A stretch of DNA of 5,907 nt from Spirochaetaceae bacterium (GCA_031265635.1 JAISCK010000211.1:1-5907), one strand, 5' to 3'. Positions 1 to 5,838 are shown, counted from the stretch's first letter. Notes: generated by a model from the letters alone, not told the origin. Program-made: numbers and translations.

Positions 1-155
1 GGATGAGAGTACCAACAAGACCAAAATAACACAAAATTCATTAAGGGGGTAGGCGCAGACCTTGGCTGCGCCGCAGGGGGGCGCGACGAAAAATTTCTCT
101 TTCGGGGAGCAGGTGAGGAAATGCGCCCCCCTTCCTGCTTTTTATATTTTTCGCC
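1..155. other. Gene-free region downstream of rpmA, rich in inverted repeats
   Basis: No convincing gene lies between the rpmA stop codon and the left edge of the window. The stretch is packed with GC-rich inverted repeats. Seen directly: GGCGCAG (52-58) with CTGCGCC (66-72); AGGGGGGCGC (75-84) with GCGCCCCCCT (123-132), a 10-bp perfect match; CGAAA (87-91) with TTTCG (100-104); and AGCAGG (108-113) with CCTGCT (134-139). The second and fourth pairs interleave, so they form either a pseudoknot or two competing folds. On the plus strand the 108-139 hairpin runs into a T-rich tract (139-151), which would resemble an intrinsic terminator for a plus-strand gene left of the window. On the minus strand no clean U-tract follows any stem. 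In many bacteria obg follows rpmA; it is not visible here. Confidence 0.6.
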
Positions 156-413
156 TTACTCGGCAGCCGGGGTTACTGTGGCATGTTTGCGGCCCCGGCG
201 GGACATGAAGCCCACGGTTCCGTCTATAAGGGCAAACAGGGTGTCGTCGCCGCCACGGCCTACATTGAGGCCGGGATGTATCCTGGTTCCCCGCTGGCGG
301 ACTATGATGGCCCCGGCCCGCACGCGGGAGCCGCCTGAGACCTTGACTCCGAGATAGTGGGGATTGGAATCCCGTCCGTTTTTTGCGCCTGAACCGCCTC
401 TTTTGCGCGCCAT
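156..413 (-). CDS. rpmA: 50S ribosomal protein L27
   Basis: L27 is a small protein of the large ribosomal subunit whose N-terminal tail reaches toward the peptidyl-transferase centre. The 85-residue product has the family core: GRDS near residues 13-16, a YLGVK-type stretch at 20-24, and the IIVRQRGTRIHPG block at 36-48, followed by DDTLFAL. The length is normal for the family. The ATG at 413 is preceded by a strong GGAGG Shine-Dalgarno sequence with a 7-nt spacer. The protein starts at MARKRGG; reading upstream in frame, a stop codon is met ten codons before the ATG and no cleavable leader such as the Firmicute LQFFA type is encoded. It is the last gene of the rplU-prp-rpmA operon, one nucleotide after the prp stop codon. 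The assignment is secure. Confidence 0.97.
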   Translation of the reverse strand: MARKRGGSGAKNGRDSNPHYLGVKVSGGSRVRAGAIIVRQRGTRIHPGLNVGRGGDDTLFALIDGTVGFMSRRGRKHATVTPAAE

Positions 414-414
414 A

Positions 415-753
415 TCAGTTCCTCCGTTCAGTATGAATATTCATCGTACAACAAGCGGGATAGTCCCTGGCAACCGATCCAAGCCCTTCAAGAAGAAAGG
501 CCCCTCCCGCGGAAAGAAAAGCCTTTCCTTGTTCGGTACAATCGGTTTCCAGATAAAAACGGCCCCGCTCCGGGGCTTCTCCCCGGACTTCTATCCCTTC
601 CCTTCCAGAAAGGCTTATCAGGGCGGTCCTCGCAAGGACCGAAACAGCGGCGCAGACTATGTCATAGCCGCTCCGCCCTGCCCCGGCGTGGCCCTCTATG
701 CGGCAGGATTTAAGCAATCCTTCCTCATCAAGAGCCGCGTCGATCAGTATCAT
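415..753 (-). CDS. prp: Ribosomal-processing cysteine protease Prp (YsxB/DUF464 family)
   Basis: The 112-residue product matches the Prp family, small cysteine proteases that in Staphylococcus and relatives cut an N-terminal extension off ribosomal protein L27. The two catalytic landmarks are intact: His22 in the GHA motif (21-23) and Cys34 in the YDIVCAA stretch (30-36), with the Gly-rich loop between them. The numbering agrees with that of the Staphylococcus protein as I remember it. The N-terminus, a short beta strand followed by an acidic turn (MILIDAALDEEG), is also typical. The gene sits between rplU and rpmA, the classic position, starting 2 nt after the rplU stop and ending 1 nt before the rpmA ATG. 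Its ribosome-binding signal (GGGG, about 7 nt upstream) is modest, so translational coupling to rplU is likely. The oddity is the substrate: the adjacent L27 has no extension to remove, so its target here is unclear. Confidence 0.9.
   Translation of the reverse strand: MILIDAALDEEGLLKSCRIEGHAGAGRSGYDIVCAAVSVLARTALISLSGREGIEVRGEAPERGRFYLETDCTEQGKAFLSAGGAFLLEGLGSVARDYPACCTMNIHTERRN
421..425 (-). promoter_or_regulatory. Shine-Dalgarno sequence of rpmA
   Basis: GGAGG lies 7 nt before the rpmA ATG, inside the last codons of prp. It fixes the L27 start at residue MARKRGG and argues against any N-terminal extension. Confidence 0.85.
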
Positions 754-755
754 GC

Positions 756-1067
756 CTATACCCCGGCAATATCCTGAATTCGGATATACGAATATTGCTG
801 GCGGTGGCCCAGCTTACGGCGGTAATCCTTTTTGGATTTGTACTTTAATACCGTAATTTTGGGGTCTTTTTTGTGTTCTTCCACTACGGCGGAGACGCTG
901 ACGCCTTCCACATAGGGGCTTCCTACCGCAACCTTGTCTCCCGACAGAAGAAGCACCGAATCAATGGTCATACTGCTCCCCACATCGGCGGCAATGCGGT
1001 CCACCTTGAGAAGCGCGCCCTTTTCGGCCCGGTACTGCTTTCCCTTGAATTCAACTAACGCGTACAT
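756..1067 (-). CDS. rplU: 50S ribosomal protein L21
   Basis: L21 binds 23S rRNA in the large ribosomal subunit. The 103-residue product is full length for the family. It has the characteristic start MYALVEFKGKQYR (1-13) and the family signature KYKSKKDYRRKLGHRQ (75-90), followed by the final beta strand SYIRI (93-97). The ATG at 1067 has an AAGGA Shine-Dalgarno sequence 6 nt upstream. It is the first gene of the rplU-prp-rpmA operon and has its own strong promoter in the 80-nt gap after argS. The leader is only about 33 nt, too short for an elaborate attenuator. The assignment is secure. Confidence 0.97.
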   Translation of the reverse strand: MYALVEFKGKQYRAEKGALLKVDRIAADVGSSMTIDSVLLLSGDKVAVGSPYVEGVSVSAVVEEHKKDPKITVLKYKSKKDYRRKLGHRQQYSYIRIQDIAGV

Positions 1068-1073
1068 ATCGTA

Positions 1074-1078
1074 TCCTT
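1074..1078 (-). promoter_or_regulatory. Shine-Dalgarno sequence of rplU
   Basis: AAGGA sits 6 nt before the rplU ATG, a standard arrangement that supports this start. Confidence 0.75.
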
Positions 1079-1107
1079 ATAGACAAATTTGCCACAAACA
1101 GGGGTTC

Positions 1108-1136
1108 TTTATACCCCAAAAAGCCAAAAAGGTCAA
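1108..1136 (-). promoter_or_regulatory. Sigma-70-type promoter of the rplU-prp-rpmA operon
   Basis: A -35 box TTGACC (1136-1131) and a -10 box TATAAA (1113-1108) are separated by exactly 17 nt. Each box is one base off consensus. Transcription should begin near 1101, giving a leader of about 33 nt. The short inverted repeat GGGG (1117-1114) / CCCC (1104-1101) brackets the -10 box. No terminator is visible between argS and this promoter, so argS read-through may add to the operon's expression. Confidence 0.8.
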
Positions 1137-1147
1137 GCCGGTATCGT

Positions 1148-2908
1148 CTACATGGCCTCCAGAAAGGGTATGCAGATGAGTTCAAAGGCGTCGCGGAGTA
1201 CCCTGAGGACGGCCCTGGAAAGGGCAAGCCTCGCGGAGCTGAGGGCGGCGTTGCCGGCGTTGAGTATGGGGCAGTCATGGTAAAAGCGGCTAAAAGCCTT
1301 GGCAAGCTCATAGAGGTACGCGGCAATAATCGAGGGGTCCATGTGTTCCGCGGCGGACGCGACAGCCTCCGTATAAGCGCCGAGGAGCTTTACCAGTTCC
1401 CATTCGGCGTCTCCGGAGAGGAGCCCCGCGTCAACGGCGGGGTCCCTATCCCCGGCTTTCTTCAACATAGAAGAAATACGGGCCCCCATATATTGAAGAT
1501 AGGGGCCGGTGTTGCCGTTAAAAGAAAGGCTCTCCTGGGGGTTAAAAAGCATATCCCTGGCAGGAGCGACCGAGAGGAGATAATAATGAAGGGCCCCCAG
1601 GGCGATTTTTTCCGCCACTTCATCGCTGTTTCCCACGGCTTCTTCCCGGTCCTTGTCCCGTATCTCGGCCAGGGCAAGGTCCCGGAGGCTGTCTATAAGA
1701 TCGTCGGCGTCTACCACCGTACCCTCGCGGCTCTTCATCTTGCCGTCGGGAAGGTTCACCATGCCGTAGGAAAGATGGTAGAGGTTCGAGGCCCAGGGGA
1801 AGCCGAGTTTTTTTAGTATCGCAAAGAGGACCTGAAAATGGTACTGCTGTTCCGATCCCACCACATAGACCAGGCGGTCAAAGGCCCAGTCCCGGTTCCG
1901 GTAAATGGCAAGCCCTATGTCCTGGGTAATATAGATTGAAGTACCGTCGGAGCGGAGCAGGACTTTTTTGTCGAGTTTTTCCGCTTCCAGATCAACCATA
2001 ACCGCGCCGTCCTCCGCCCTGTAGAAAATGCCCTTGTCAAGGCCGGCAAGGATTTCTTCTTTGCCCTTGAGGTAGGTCTGGCTTTCAAAATAATACTGGT
2101 CAAACGAAACGCCGGTGCGCCTGTAGGTCTCCTTCATGCCGTCGACAGTCCATGTGTTCATCATCTTCCAGAGTTCGACGGTTTCGCTGTCTCCGGCCTC
2201 CCAGCGCCTGAGCAGTTCCTGGGCCCGCTCTTCGGCGGAGCTGTCGTCTCCGGCCATCTTGTGAAAGGCCACATAAAAGCCGCCCACAAAGTGATCGCTC
2301 TTGACGCCCTCTGATTCGGGGGTCCTGCCGCCGCCGCCTTCTTTATAGGCGAGCATGGATTTGCAGATATGTACGCCCCGGTCGTTGATGATGCAGACCT
2401 TGCGCAGTTCCGCGCCGGCGGCCTTCAATATGCGTGAAACGCTTTCGCCCAGCGCGTCGTTCCTTAAATGGCCCAGGTGCAGGGGCTTATTGGTATTGGG
2501 GCTTGAAAATTCAACCATGACGCGGGAACCGGCAAGGGTTCCGGGGCGGCCAATAGGCACGGTCTCGTCAAGAAGGCCCGCAAGCAGGCCGGAAGCTGTC
2601 CGGCCCCGGTCAAGCCTGATATTGACATAGGGGCCAAGGGCAAAGGCTTCGCCGTCAGAGGCCCCGGCGGAGCCTTCGCCGTGCGGGGACAGATCTGCCG
2701 CGACAGCGGCGGCGATAAGCGGCGGGGCCTTCCGCAGTTGTTTGGCATAGGCAAACATGGGAAAGCCGAGATCGCCTTGCTCCGGCCTGGGCGGGGATTC
2801 GGCGGTAACGGCGGAGGGGTCAACGGTTTCCGCTGAACCCGCTTCCCGCAAGAGTTTATTTACCGCGCCTGCAACGCGGTTTTTCCAGACATCCTTAAAA
2901 TCAGCCAT
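1148..2908 (-). CDS. argS: Arginyl-tRNA synthetase (class I)
   Basis: ArgRS attaches arginine to tRNA-Arg in the cytoplasm at the expense of ATP. The 586-residue product is typical in length. In order it shows the N-terminal tRNA-binding (Add-1) domain (about 1-110), the catalytic Rossmann fold with the HIGH-motif variant HLGH at 144-147 inside SSPNTNKPLHLGHLRN, the KMSK-loop variant KMKSREGTVV at 390-399, and the C-terminal helical DALR anticodon-binding domain (about 466-586) beginning NTGPYLQY. The ATG at 2908 is chosen because AGGA stands 6 nt upstream and the family's N-terminus starts here. An earlier in-frame ATG at 2998 would add 30 atypical residues and run 65 nt into pgeF. The Gly- and Ala-rich stretch around 75-89 looks like a small lineage-specific loop. 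argS follows pgeF by 25 nt and is probably co-transcribed with it. The call is secure. Confidence 0.97.
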   Translation of the reverse strand: MADFKDVWKNRVAGAVNKLLREAGSAETVDPSAVTAESPPRPEQGDLGFPMFAYAKQLRKAPPLIAAAVAADLSPHGEGSAGASDGEAFALGPYVNIRLDRGRTASGLLAGLLDETVPIGRPGTLAGSRVMVEFSSPNTNKPLHLGHLRNDALGESVSRILKAAGAELRKVCIINDRGVHICKSMLAYKEGGGGRTPESEGVKSDHFVGGFYVAFHKMAGDDSSAEERAQELLRRWEAGDSETVELWKMMNTWTVDGMKETYRRTGVSFDQYYFESQTYLKGKEEILAGLDKGIFYRAEDGAVMVDLEAEKLDKKVLLRSDGTSIYITQDIGLAIYRNRDWAFDRLVYVVGSEQQYHFQVLFAILKKLGFPWASNLYHLSYGMVNLPDGKMKSREGTVVDADDLIDSLRDLALAEIRDKDREEAVGNSDEVAEKIALGALHYYLLSVAPARDMLFNPQESLSFNGNTGPYLQYMGARISSMLKKAGDRDPAVDAGLLSGDAEWELVKLLGAYTEAVASAAEHMDPSIIAAYLYELAKAFSRFYHDCPILNAGNAALSSARLALSRAVLRVLRDAFELICIPFLEAM

Positions 2909-2914
2909 GATGCA

Positions 2915-2918
2915 TCCT
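2915..2918 (-). promoter_or_regulatory. Shine-Dalgarno sequence deciding the argS start
   Basis: AGGA within GCAGGATGC lies 6 nt before the ATG at 2908. It favours this start over the upstream in-frame ATG at 2998. Confidence 0.7.
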
Positions 2919-2923
2919 GCCAC

Positions 2924-2955
2924 AAAAAAAATATCAAAACCAGCCCAGCAGGGCC
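2924..2955 (-). terminator. Possible weak terminator or attenuator between pgeF and argS
   Basis: At the end of pgeF the transcript can form a short hairpin, GGCCC (2955-2951), loop TGCT, GGGCT (2946-2942), including one G-U pair. After ten bases (GGTTTTGATA) there is a run of eight T (2931-2924). The stem is short and the gap to the T run is long, so at most partial termination is likely. Confidence 0.25.
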
Positions 2956-3812
2956 GCCATGCGGGTATAGTTTTTTCCCTCCCGGCGATAGGAGCCAAGC
3001 CTGTGGCCGGTAAAAGTACAATCCTTACAATACGCTATATGAGAAACGCCCCGGGACGCGAGCAGCCCCGCGTTGGCGCTTTGCAGATCAAGGTAAAAAT
3101 GAACGCCGTCCCTGTCGCCATACACCAGGGGGCCGGGAAAAAAGGCGGGGGGCGGATTGTCCTGCCGGTGTTCCGGTACGCCGTGTTCCGGCAGGCTCTT
3201 GAGCCTCGCGGCGACACGTTCCTCAAACTGCCTTACCCTTCCTTCTTCAACCTGATACGCGCCATGCTGTATGCAGGGACCAAGTACAGCCGCCACCTGT
3301 CCGGGCAGAACGCCCCAGTGTTTTTCCATCAAGTCCAGGGCCTCAAGCACTATGCCCGTGCCCTTCCACCCGGAATGGACCAGGCCCAGCGCGCCTGAGC
3401 TTGTGTCCCAGAGAAAGACAGGAAGACAGTCGGCCGCCGTAACGGCAAGAACAGGGGGAGGGCTTCCGGCTGTGGCACCCGTACCGGCCATATCGTCCGT
3501 CCCGGCTTCCGCGCCTGAAATCACAAGGCCGTCGGCCTGTATGTCCCGCCTGTATTCGGAACCGCAGGCCATGACTACTTTTTGGGAATGAACCTGCACG
3601 CAGCTTCTCACCCTTTGGCTGTCAAGGCCCAGAGAGGCAAAGAAGGCTTCCCGTGAAGGATTGAGGGAAGCCGGGGTATAGCGCATATCGCCGGCCTCAC
3701 GGGAAGAAAGCACACAACGGGGTCCCCGGACAGGAACGCCGTCAATAATAAAAGGAAACTCCGCCCTGTTAAGGGAGGCGGAAAATTCAAGATTGAAAGG
3801 GTACAGCGCCAC
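2934..3812 (-). CDS. pgeF: Peptidoglycan editing factor PgeF (laccase-domain, YfiH/LACC1 family)
   Basis: The 292-residue product belongs to the multicopper-polyphenol-oxidase / DUF152 family. In E. coli the homologue corrects peptidoglycan precursors carrying serine in place of L-alanine; other family members act on purine nucleosides. The metal-binding residues are present: His75 in QVHS (73-76), Cys129 in TAADCLP (125-131) and His146 in VHSGWKG (145-151). GPCIQHGAYQVE (178-189) and the C-terminal GHRLGSYRREGKNYTRMAALLGW region (269-291) are also typical. It is longer than the usual 240-260 residues because of an N-terminal stretch and an Ala/Gly-rich insert at about 100-119, just before the AVTAADC strand. 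Translation starts at a GTG whose first base is the last base of the upstream gene's TAG stop (TAGTG), so coupling is likely. GCGGGA lies just upstream. The family call is firm; the exact substrate is inferred from E. coli. Confidence 0.9.
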   Translation of the reverse strand: MALYPFNLEFSASLNRAEFPFIIDGVPVRGPRCVLSSREAGDMRYTPASLNPSREAFFASLGLDSQRVRSCVQVHSQKVVMACGSEYRRDIQADGLVISGAEAGTDDMAGTGATAGSPPPVLAVTAADCLPVFLWDTSSGALGLVHSGWKGTGIVLEALDLMEKHWGVLPGQVAAVLGPCIQHGAYQVEEGRVRQFEERVAARLKSLPEHGVPEHRQDNPPPAFFPGPLVYGDRDGVHFYLDLQSANAGLLASRGVSHIAYCKDCTFTGHRLGSYRREGKNYTRMAALLGWF

Positions 3813-5515
3813 TATTTTCCCGCTTCCATGAAATTGACTTCATCAAGAAGTTTGAGGGCGCTCTCAAGTTTCACCACGGCCTGGTCAATGCCGCTGATCA
3901 GCGCGGCGCTGTTCTTGCCGCCAAGGGCCGGCAGGTTGGAAATCGTGTCAAAAACCCCGGCAGGGTCCTTGCGGAGTATGCCGCCAAGCACCTGCGCCAT
4001 AGCCTTGAAAGCCTCCCTGGCGCTGGTAATCATCTTCATTGATTCTTCGGAAGTCTCCTGGATCACCATCTGTATCTTGCGGCGCTTGACAGAGAGGGAC
4101 GACATTTCTCCCTTGGCCGCTTCATAACGCTTGCCGTAATCCCCTTCAGGGGAGAGGCGGGCGTCAAAATTCCGCACAGCGTCCCCGATTTTCATCAGGT
4201 CATTATACGCCTCGGTAAACTGGGTCCTGTTTTCCCGCTTGTAGAATTCACCGTCAAGCAGAATGGGCCTGAGTATCTTGTTAAGATCGGGAATAAACAC
4301 GATTTCGTAGAAGGCCAAAAGAAAGGCAAGGCCCTGGGACCCGGCAACGGGAATAGCGCCGGGTTTCCGTTCCGAGGCCGCGTTGGCAAGGGGCTTTACA
4401 ACCGAACCCTTGAGGTACTGGTGAAACAGTTCGGTGAGGGCGGCCTGCTTGCGGGACTTGGCGTATTCCTTGAACTCTCCGTCAATCCGGCCCTTCCAGT
4501 AATCCCGGTACACGATGAACCAGTCTTCCCCGCCGCTTATGGCCTTGGGAACCATATCAAGTTTCCGTGTGGCGCAACGGAGTATCAGGGTTAAAGGAAC
4601 ATTCTTGTTGAAATTCCTGATTCCCATGAGGGATACCTCCGCCCGTGAAAGCATGGTCTTGGTTTCGCTTTCCACGTCAAAAGCAACGTCGCCCATCTGG
4701 TCCTGCAGCATGAACACAAAAAGGGACTCCAGAAGCGTCATGGCCGGAACCTGGGGCATGGAGTACAGTATGTTGTTAAGACTCGTAAGCTGCTCCTGAA
4801 CCAGCCTTGCCGAACAGACCTGGCCCAGGGCGGAATCAAAACTAAAGGCCGAAAGAAGACGGTCGTAAAGAAAGGCTGAAAGTTCCTTGAGGCAGAAAAG
4901 GCAGCGGGCGTTAAAGTACATGAGGTTTCGCTGCTCGTCGGTAATGACCCCGAAGATTTCATCCATGGTTTTAAGGGCCGCCTGATGCACCTCAGCCTCG
5001 GGCAGCCAGGGACTCTTTTGGGCAATAAGAACAGGGTCGGTTTCGGAAAGCAGCCGCTGGTGCAGGTCGGGAAGCTCCAGGGAGCCAAGAAAGGCAAAGA
5101 AAGCCCCCTTGTCGCGGTTGACGCTCACATCCAGGGCCGTATAGAAAAAGCGGGAACTTTCCTTGAGATTGGTAAACTCCCTGTAGAATTCGGGCAGAAG
5201 AAGTTCCCGGCGGTAATTGTAAAGCCCCCGCCTTCTGGAATCAATGACGCCACCCAGCCTCGCCACCATACGGTCCTCATACACATTCAGGGGAGACTTG
5301 GCCCTAATCAGCCCCAGCAAAAAATAGAGAACACGCAGATACCAGGGCATACCCTCATACTGACGCTTCAGGTTCTTGACAGCATCGCCTTCCTCCGCAG
5401 CGTAAAGAGGCTCCTTGGTAAGCTCAGACTGGGAACTAAGCCTGGCAAGAAGCTCTTTCCGTTCTTTCAGGGTCAGCTCTGATACCAAACGGTTAAAAAG
5501 GCCGCCTTCTTCCAT
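3812..5515 (-). CDS. Uncharacterised alpha-helical protein, probably spirochaete-specific
   Basis: I do not recognise a characterised family; it resembles large uncharacterised proteins found in treponemes, but that is a memory-level impression. From the ATG at 5515 it has 567 residues, no signal peptide and no evident enzyme motif. It looks almost wholly alpha-helical and rich in Leu, Phe, Tyr, Arg, Glu and Lys. One short hydrophobic patch (about 57-71, WYLRVLYFLLGLI) and another at about 395-409 (GLAFLLAFYEIVFI) could contact a membrane but are short for spanning helices. The C-terminal 100 residues are charged and coiled-coil-like, with KRRKIQ followed by long amphipathic helices. An in-frame TTG at 5551 would add 12 residues. 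I prefer the ATG because MEEGGLFNRLVSEL reads as a natural N-terminus and the TTG lies in what looks like the -35 box. Neither start has a Shine-Dalgarno sequence. Its TAG overlaps the pgeF GTG, which implies an operon with pgeF and argS. Confidence 0.8.
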   Translation of the reverse strand: MEEGGLFNRLVSELTLKERKELLARLSSQSELTKEPLYAAEEGDAVKNLKRQYEGMPWYLRVLYFLLGLIRAKSPLNVYEDRMVARLGGVIDSRRRGLYNYRRELLLPEFYREFTNLKESSRFFYTALDVSVNRDKGAFFAFLGSLELPDLHQRLLSETDPVLIAQKSPWLPEAEVHQAALKTMDEIFGVITDEQRNLMYFNARCLFCLKELSAFLYDRLLSAFSFDSALGQVCSARLVQEQLTSLNNILYSMPQVPAMTLLESLFVFMLQDQMGDVAFDVESETKTMLSRAEVSLMGIRNFNKNVPLTLILRCATRKLDMVPKAISGGEDWFIVYRDYWKGRIDGEFKEYAKSRKQAALTELFHQYLKGSVVKPLANAASERKPGAIPVAGSQGLAFLLAFYEIVFIPDLNKILRPILLDGEFYKRENRTQFTEAYNDLMKIGDAVRNFDARLSPEGDYGKRYEAAKGEMSSLSVKRRKIQMVIQETSEESMKMITSAREAFKAMAQVLGGILRKDPAGVFDTISNLPALGGKNSAALISGIDQAVVKLESALKLLDEVNFMEAGK

Positions 5516-5521
5516 AAAAGA

Positions 5522-5551
5522 ACTATACGTTACGATAAGAGCATAGGTCAA
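5522..5551 (-). promoter_or_regulatory. Candidate promoter giving a leaderless mRNA
   Basis: TTGACC (5551-5546) and TATAGT (5527-5522) are separated by 18 nt and each differs from the sigma-70 consensus by one base. The seventh base after the -10 box is the A of the ATG at 5515, so transcription would begin at or next to the start codon. No Shine-Dalgarno sequence precedes that ATG (AGTTCTTTT), which agrees with a leaderless transcript. It would drive the unknown gene, pgeF and argS. Read-through from the tRNA genes is also possible, since no terminator is visible between them. Confidence 0.55.
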
Positions 5552-5641
5552 CAGAAGCGGGACAGGGCAAAGGCGGGGGCATGTATTCCGGTATAGACGC
5601 TTTTTTTGCCGCCATGTACTGCCGCGAGTGTAAGTATCTCT
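5552..5641. other. Short spacer between tRNA-Glu and the unknown gene
   Basis: This 90-base gap holds no convincing gene and no clear intrinsic terminator for the tRNA transcript. A run of seven A on the minus strand (5600-5606 region) is not preceded by a usable stem. Confidence 0.5.
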
Positions 5642-5713
5642 TAGCCCCTAGGGGAATCGAACCCCTCTTTTAAGATTGAGAATCTCATGTCCTAACCGAT
5701 AGACGAAGGGGCC
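5642..5713 (-). tRNA. trnE: tRNA-Glu (anticodon CTC)
   Basis: The 72-nt sequence folds as a full cloverleaf. The acceptor stem is GGCCCCT/AGGGGCT with one G-U at the first pair; the anticodon stem TGAGA/TCTTA closes the loop TTCTCAA, giving anticodon CTC; the variable loop is AAAG; and the T arm is AGGGG-TTCGATT-CCCCT. The discriminator base is A and CCA is not encoded, so the CCA-adding enzyme must complete it. CTC decodes GAG. It is the second of two tandem tRNA genes, 54 nt after tRNA-Gln. Confidence 0.95.
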
Positions 5714-5735
5714 TCACGGGACTTAAAGACGCTAT

Positions 5736-5766
5736 AGCTAATTCATTATAATATAAATAATTAGCT
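5736..5766. repeat. Perfect 8-bp inverted repeat between the two tRNA genes
   Basis: AGCTAATT (5736-5743) and AATTAGCT (5759-5766) form an AT-rich hairpin with a 15-nt loop, filling most of the spacer. On the minus strand the loop contains TATAAT (5750-5745), a perfect -10 box, but the position for a -35 box reads GGGGAA, so a separate promoter for tRNA-Glu is weakly supported. The hairpin could mark a processing site in the precursor. Confidence 0.5.
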
Positions 5767-5767
5767 T

Positions 5768-5838
5768 TTCCCCAGGGAGGATTCGAACCCCCACAAACAG
5801 ATCCAGAGTCTGCTGTGCTACCATTACACAACCGGGGA
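5768..5838 (-). tRNA. trnQ: tRNA-Gln (anticodon CTG)
   Basis: The 71-nt sequence gives a full cloverleaf. The acceptor stem is TCCCCGG/CTGGGGA; the D stem is GTGT/GCAC around AATGGTA; the anticodon stem GCAGA/TCTGT holds the loop CTCTGGA with anticodon CTG; and the T arm is GGGGG-TTCGAAT-CCTCC. The discriminator is A and CCA is not encoded. CTG decodes CAG. It is the promoter-proximal gene of the tRNA pair. Confidence 0.95.

Noticed and set aside
1..41. Minus-strand ATG at 41 opening a hydrophobic frame (MNFVLFWSC) cut by the window edge
   Set aside because: Only 13 codons are visible and no good Shine-Dalgarno sequence precedes it; it could be the start of the next gene but cannot be supported.
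108..151. Plus-strand intrinsic terminator (hairpin 108-139 plus T-rich tract)
   Set aside because: The shape is plausible, but no plus-strand gene is visible upstream of it in the window, so I kept it only as part of the structured region.
364..777. 137-codon plus-strand open frame opposite prp
   Set aside because: Prp and its catalytic residues explain this stretch; the antisense reading has no protein-like features.
1277..1816. Long open frame on the plus strand inside argS
   Set aside because: It is antisense to a full-length, motif-complete argS, has no family resemblance, and reflects the GC-rich codon pattern of the opposite strand.
2909..2998. N-terminally extended argS starting at 2998
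   Set aside because: It would overlap pgeF by 65 nt and add 30 residues unlike the ArgRS N-terminus; AGGA supports the ATG at 2908.
2757..3398. 213-codon plus-strand open frame across the argS/pgeF junction
   Set aside because: It overlaps two well-supported minus-strand genes and shows no recognisable domain or ribosome-binding site.
4985..5482. 165-codon plus-strand open frame opposite the unknown gene
   Set aside because: It is antisense to a 1.7-kb continuous frame in the same direction as its neighbours, with no domain visible.
5581..5673. Short plus-strand frame with a Cys-rich MYCRECKY stretch
   Set aside because: It runs into the tRNA-Glu gene, lacks a Shine-Dalgarno sequence and is too short to judge; the Cys pattern is probably chance.
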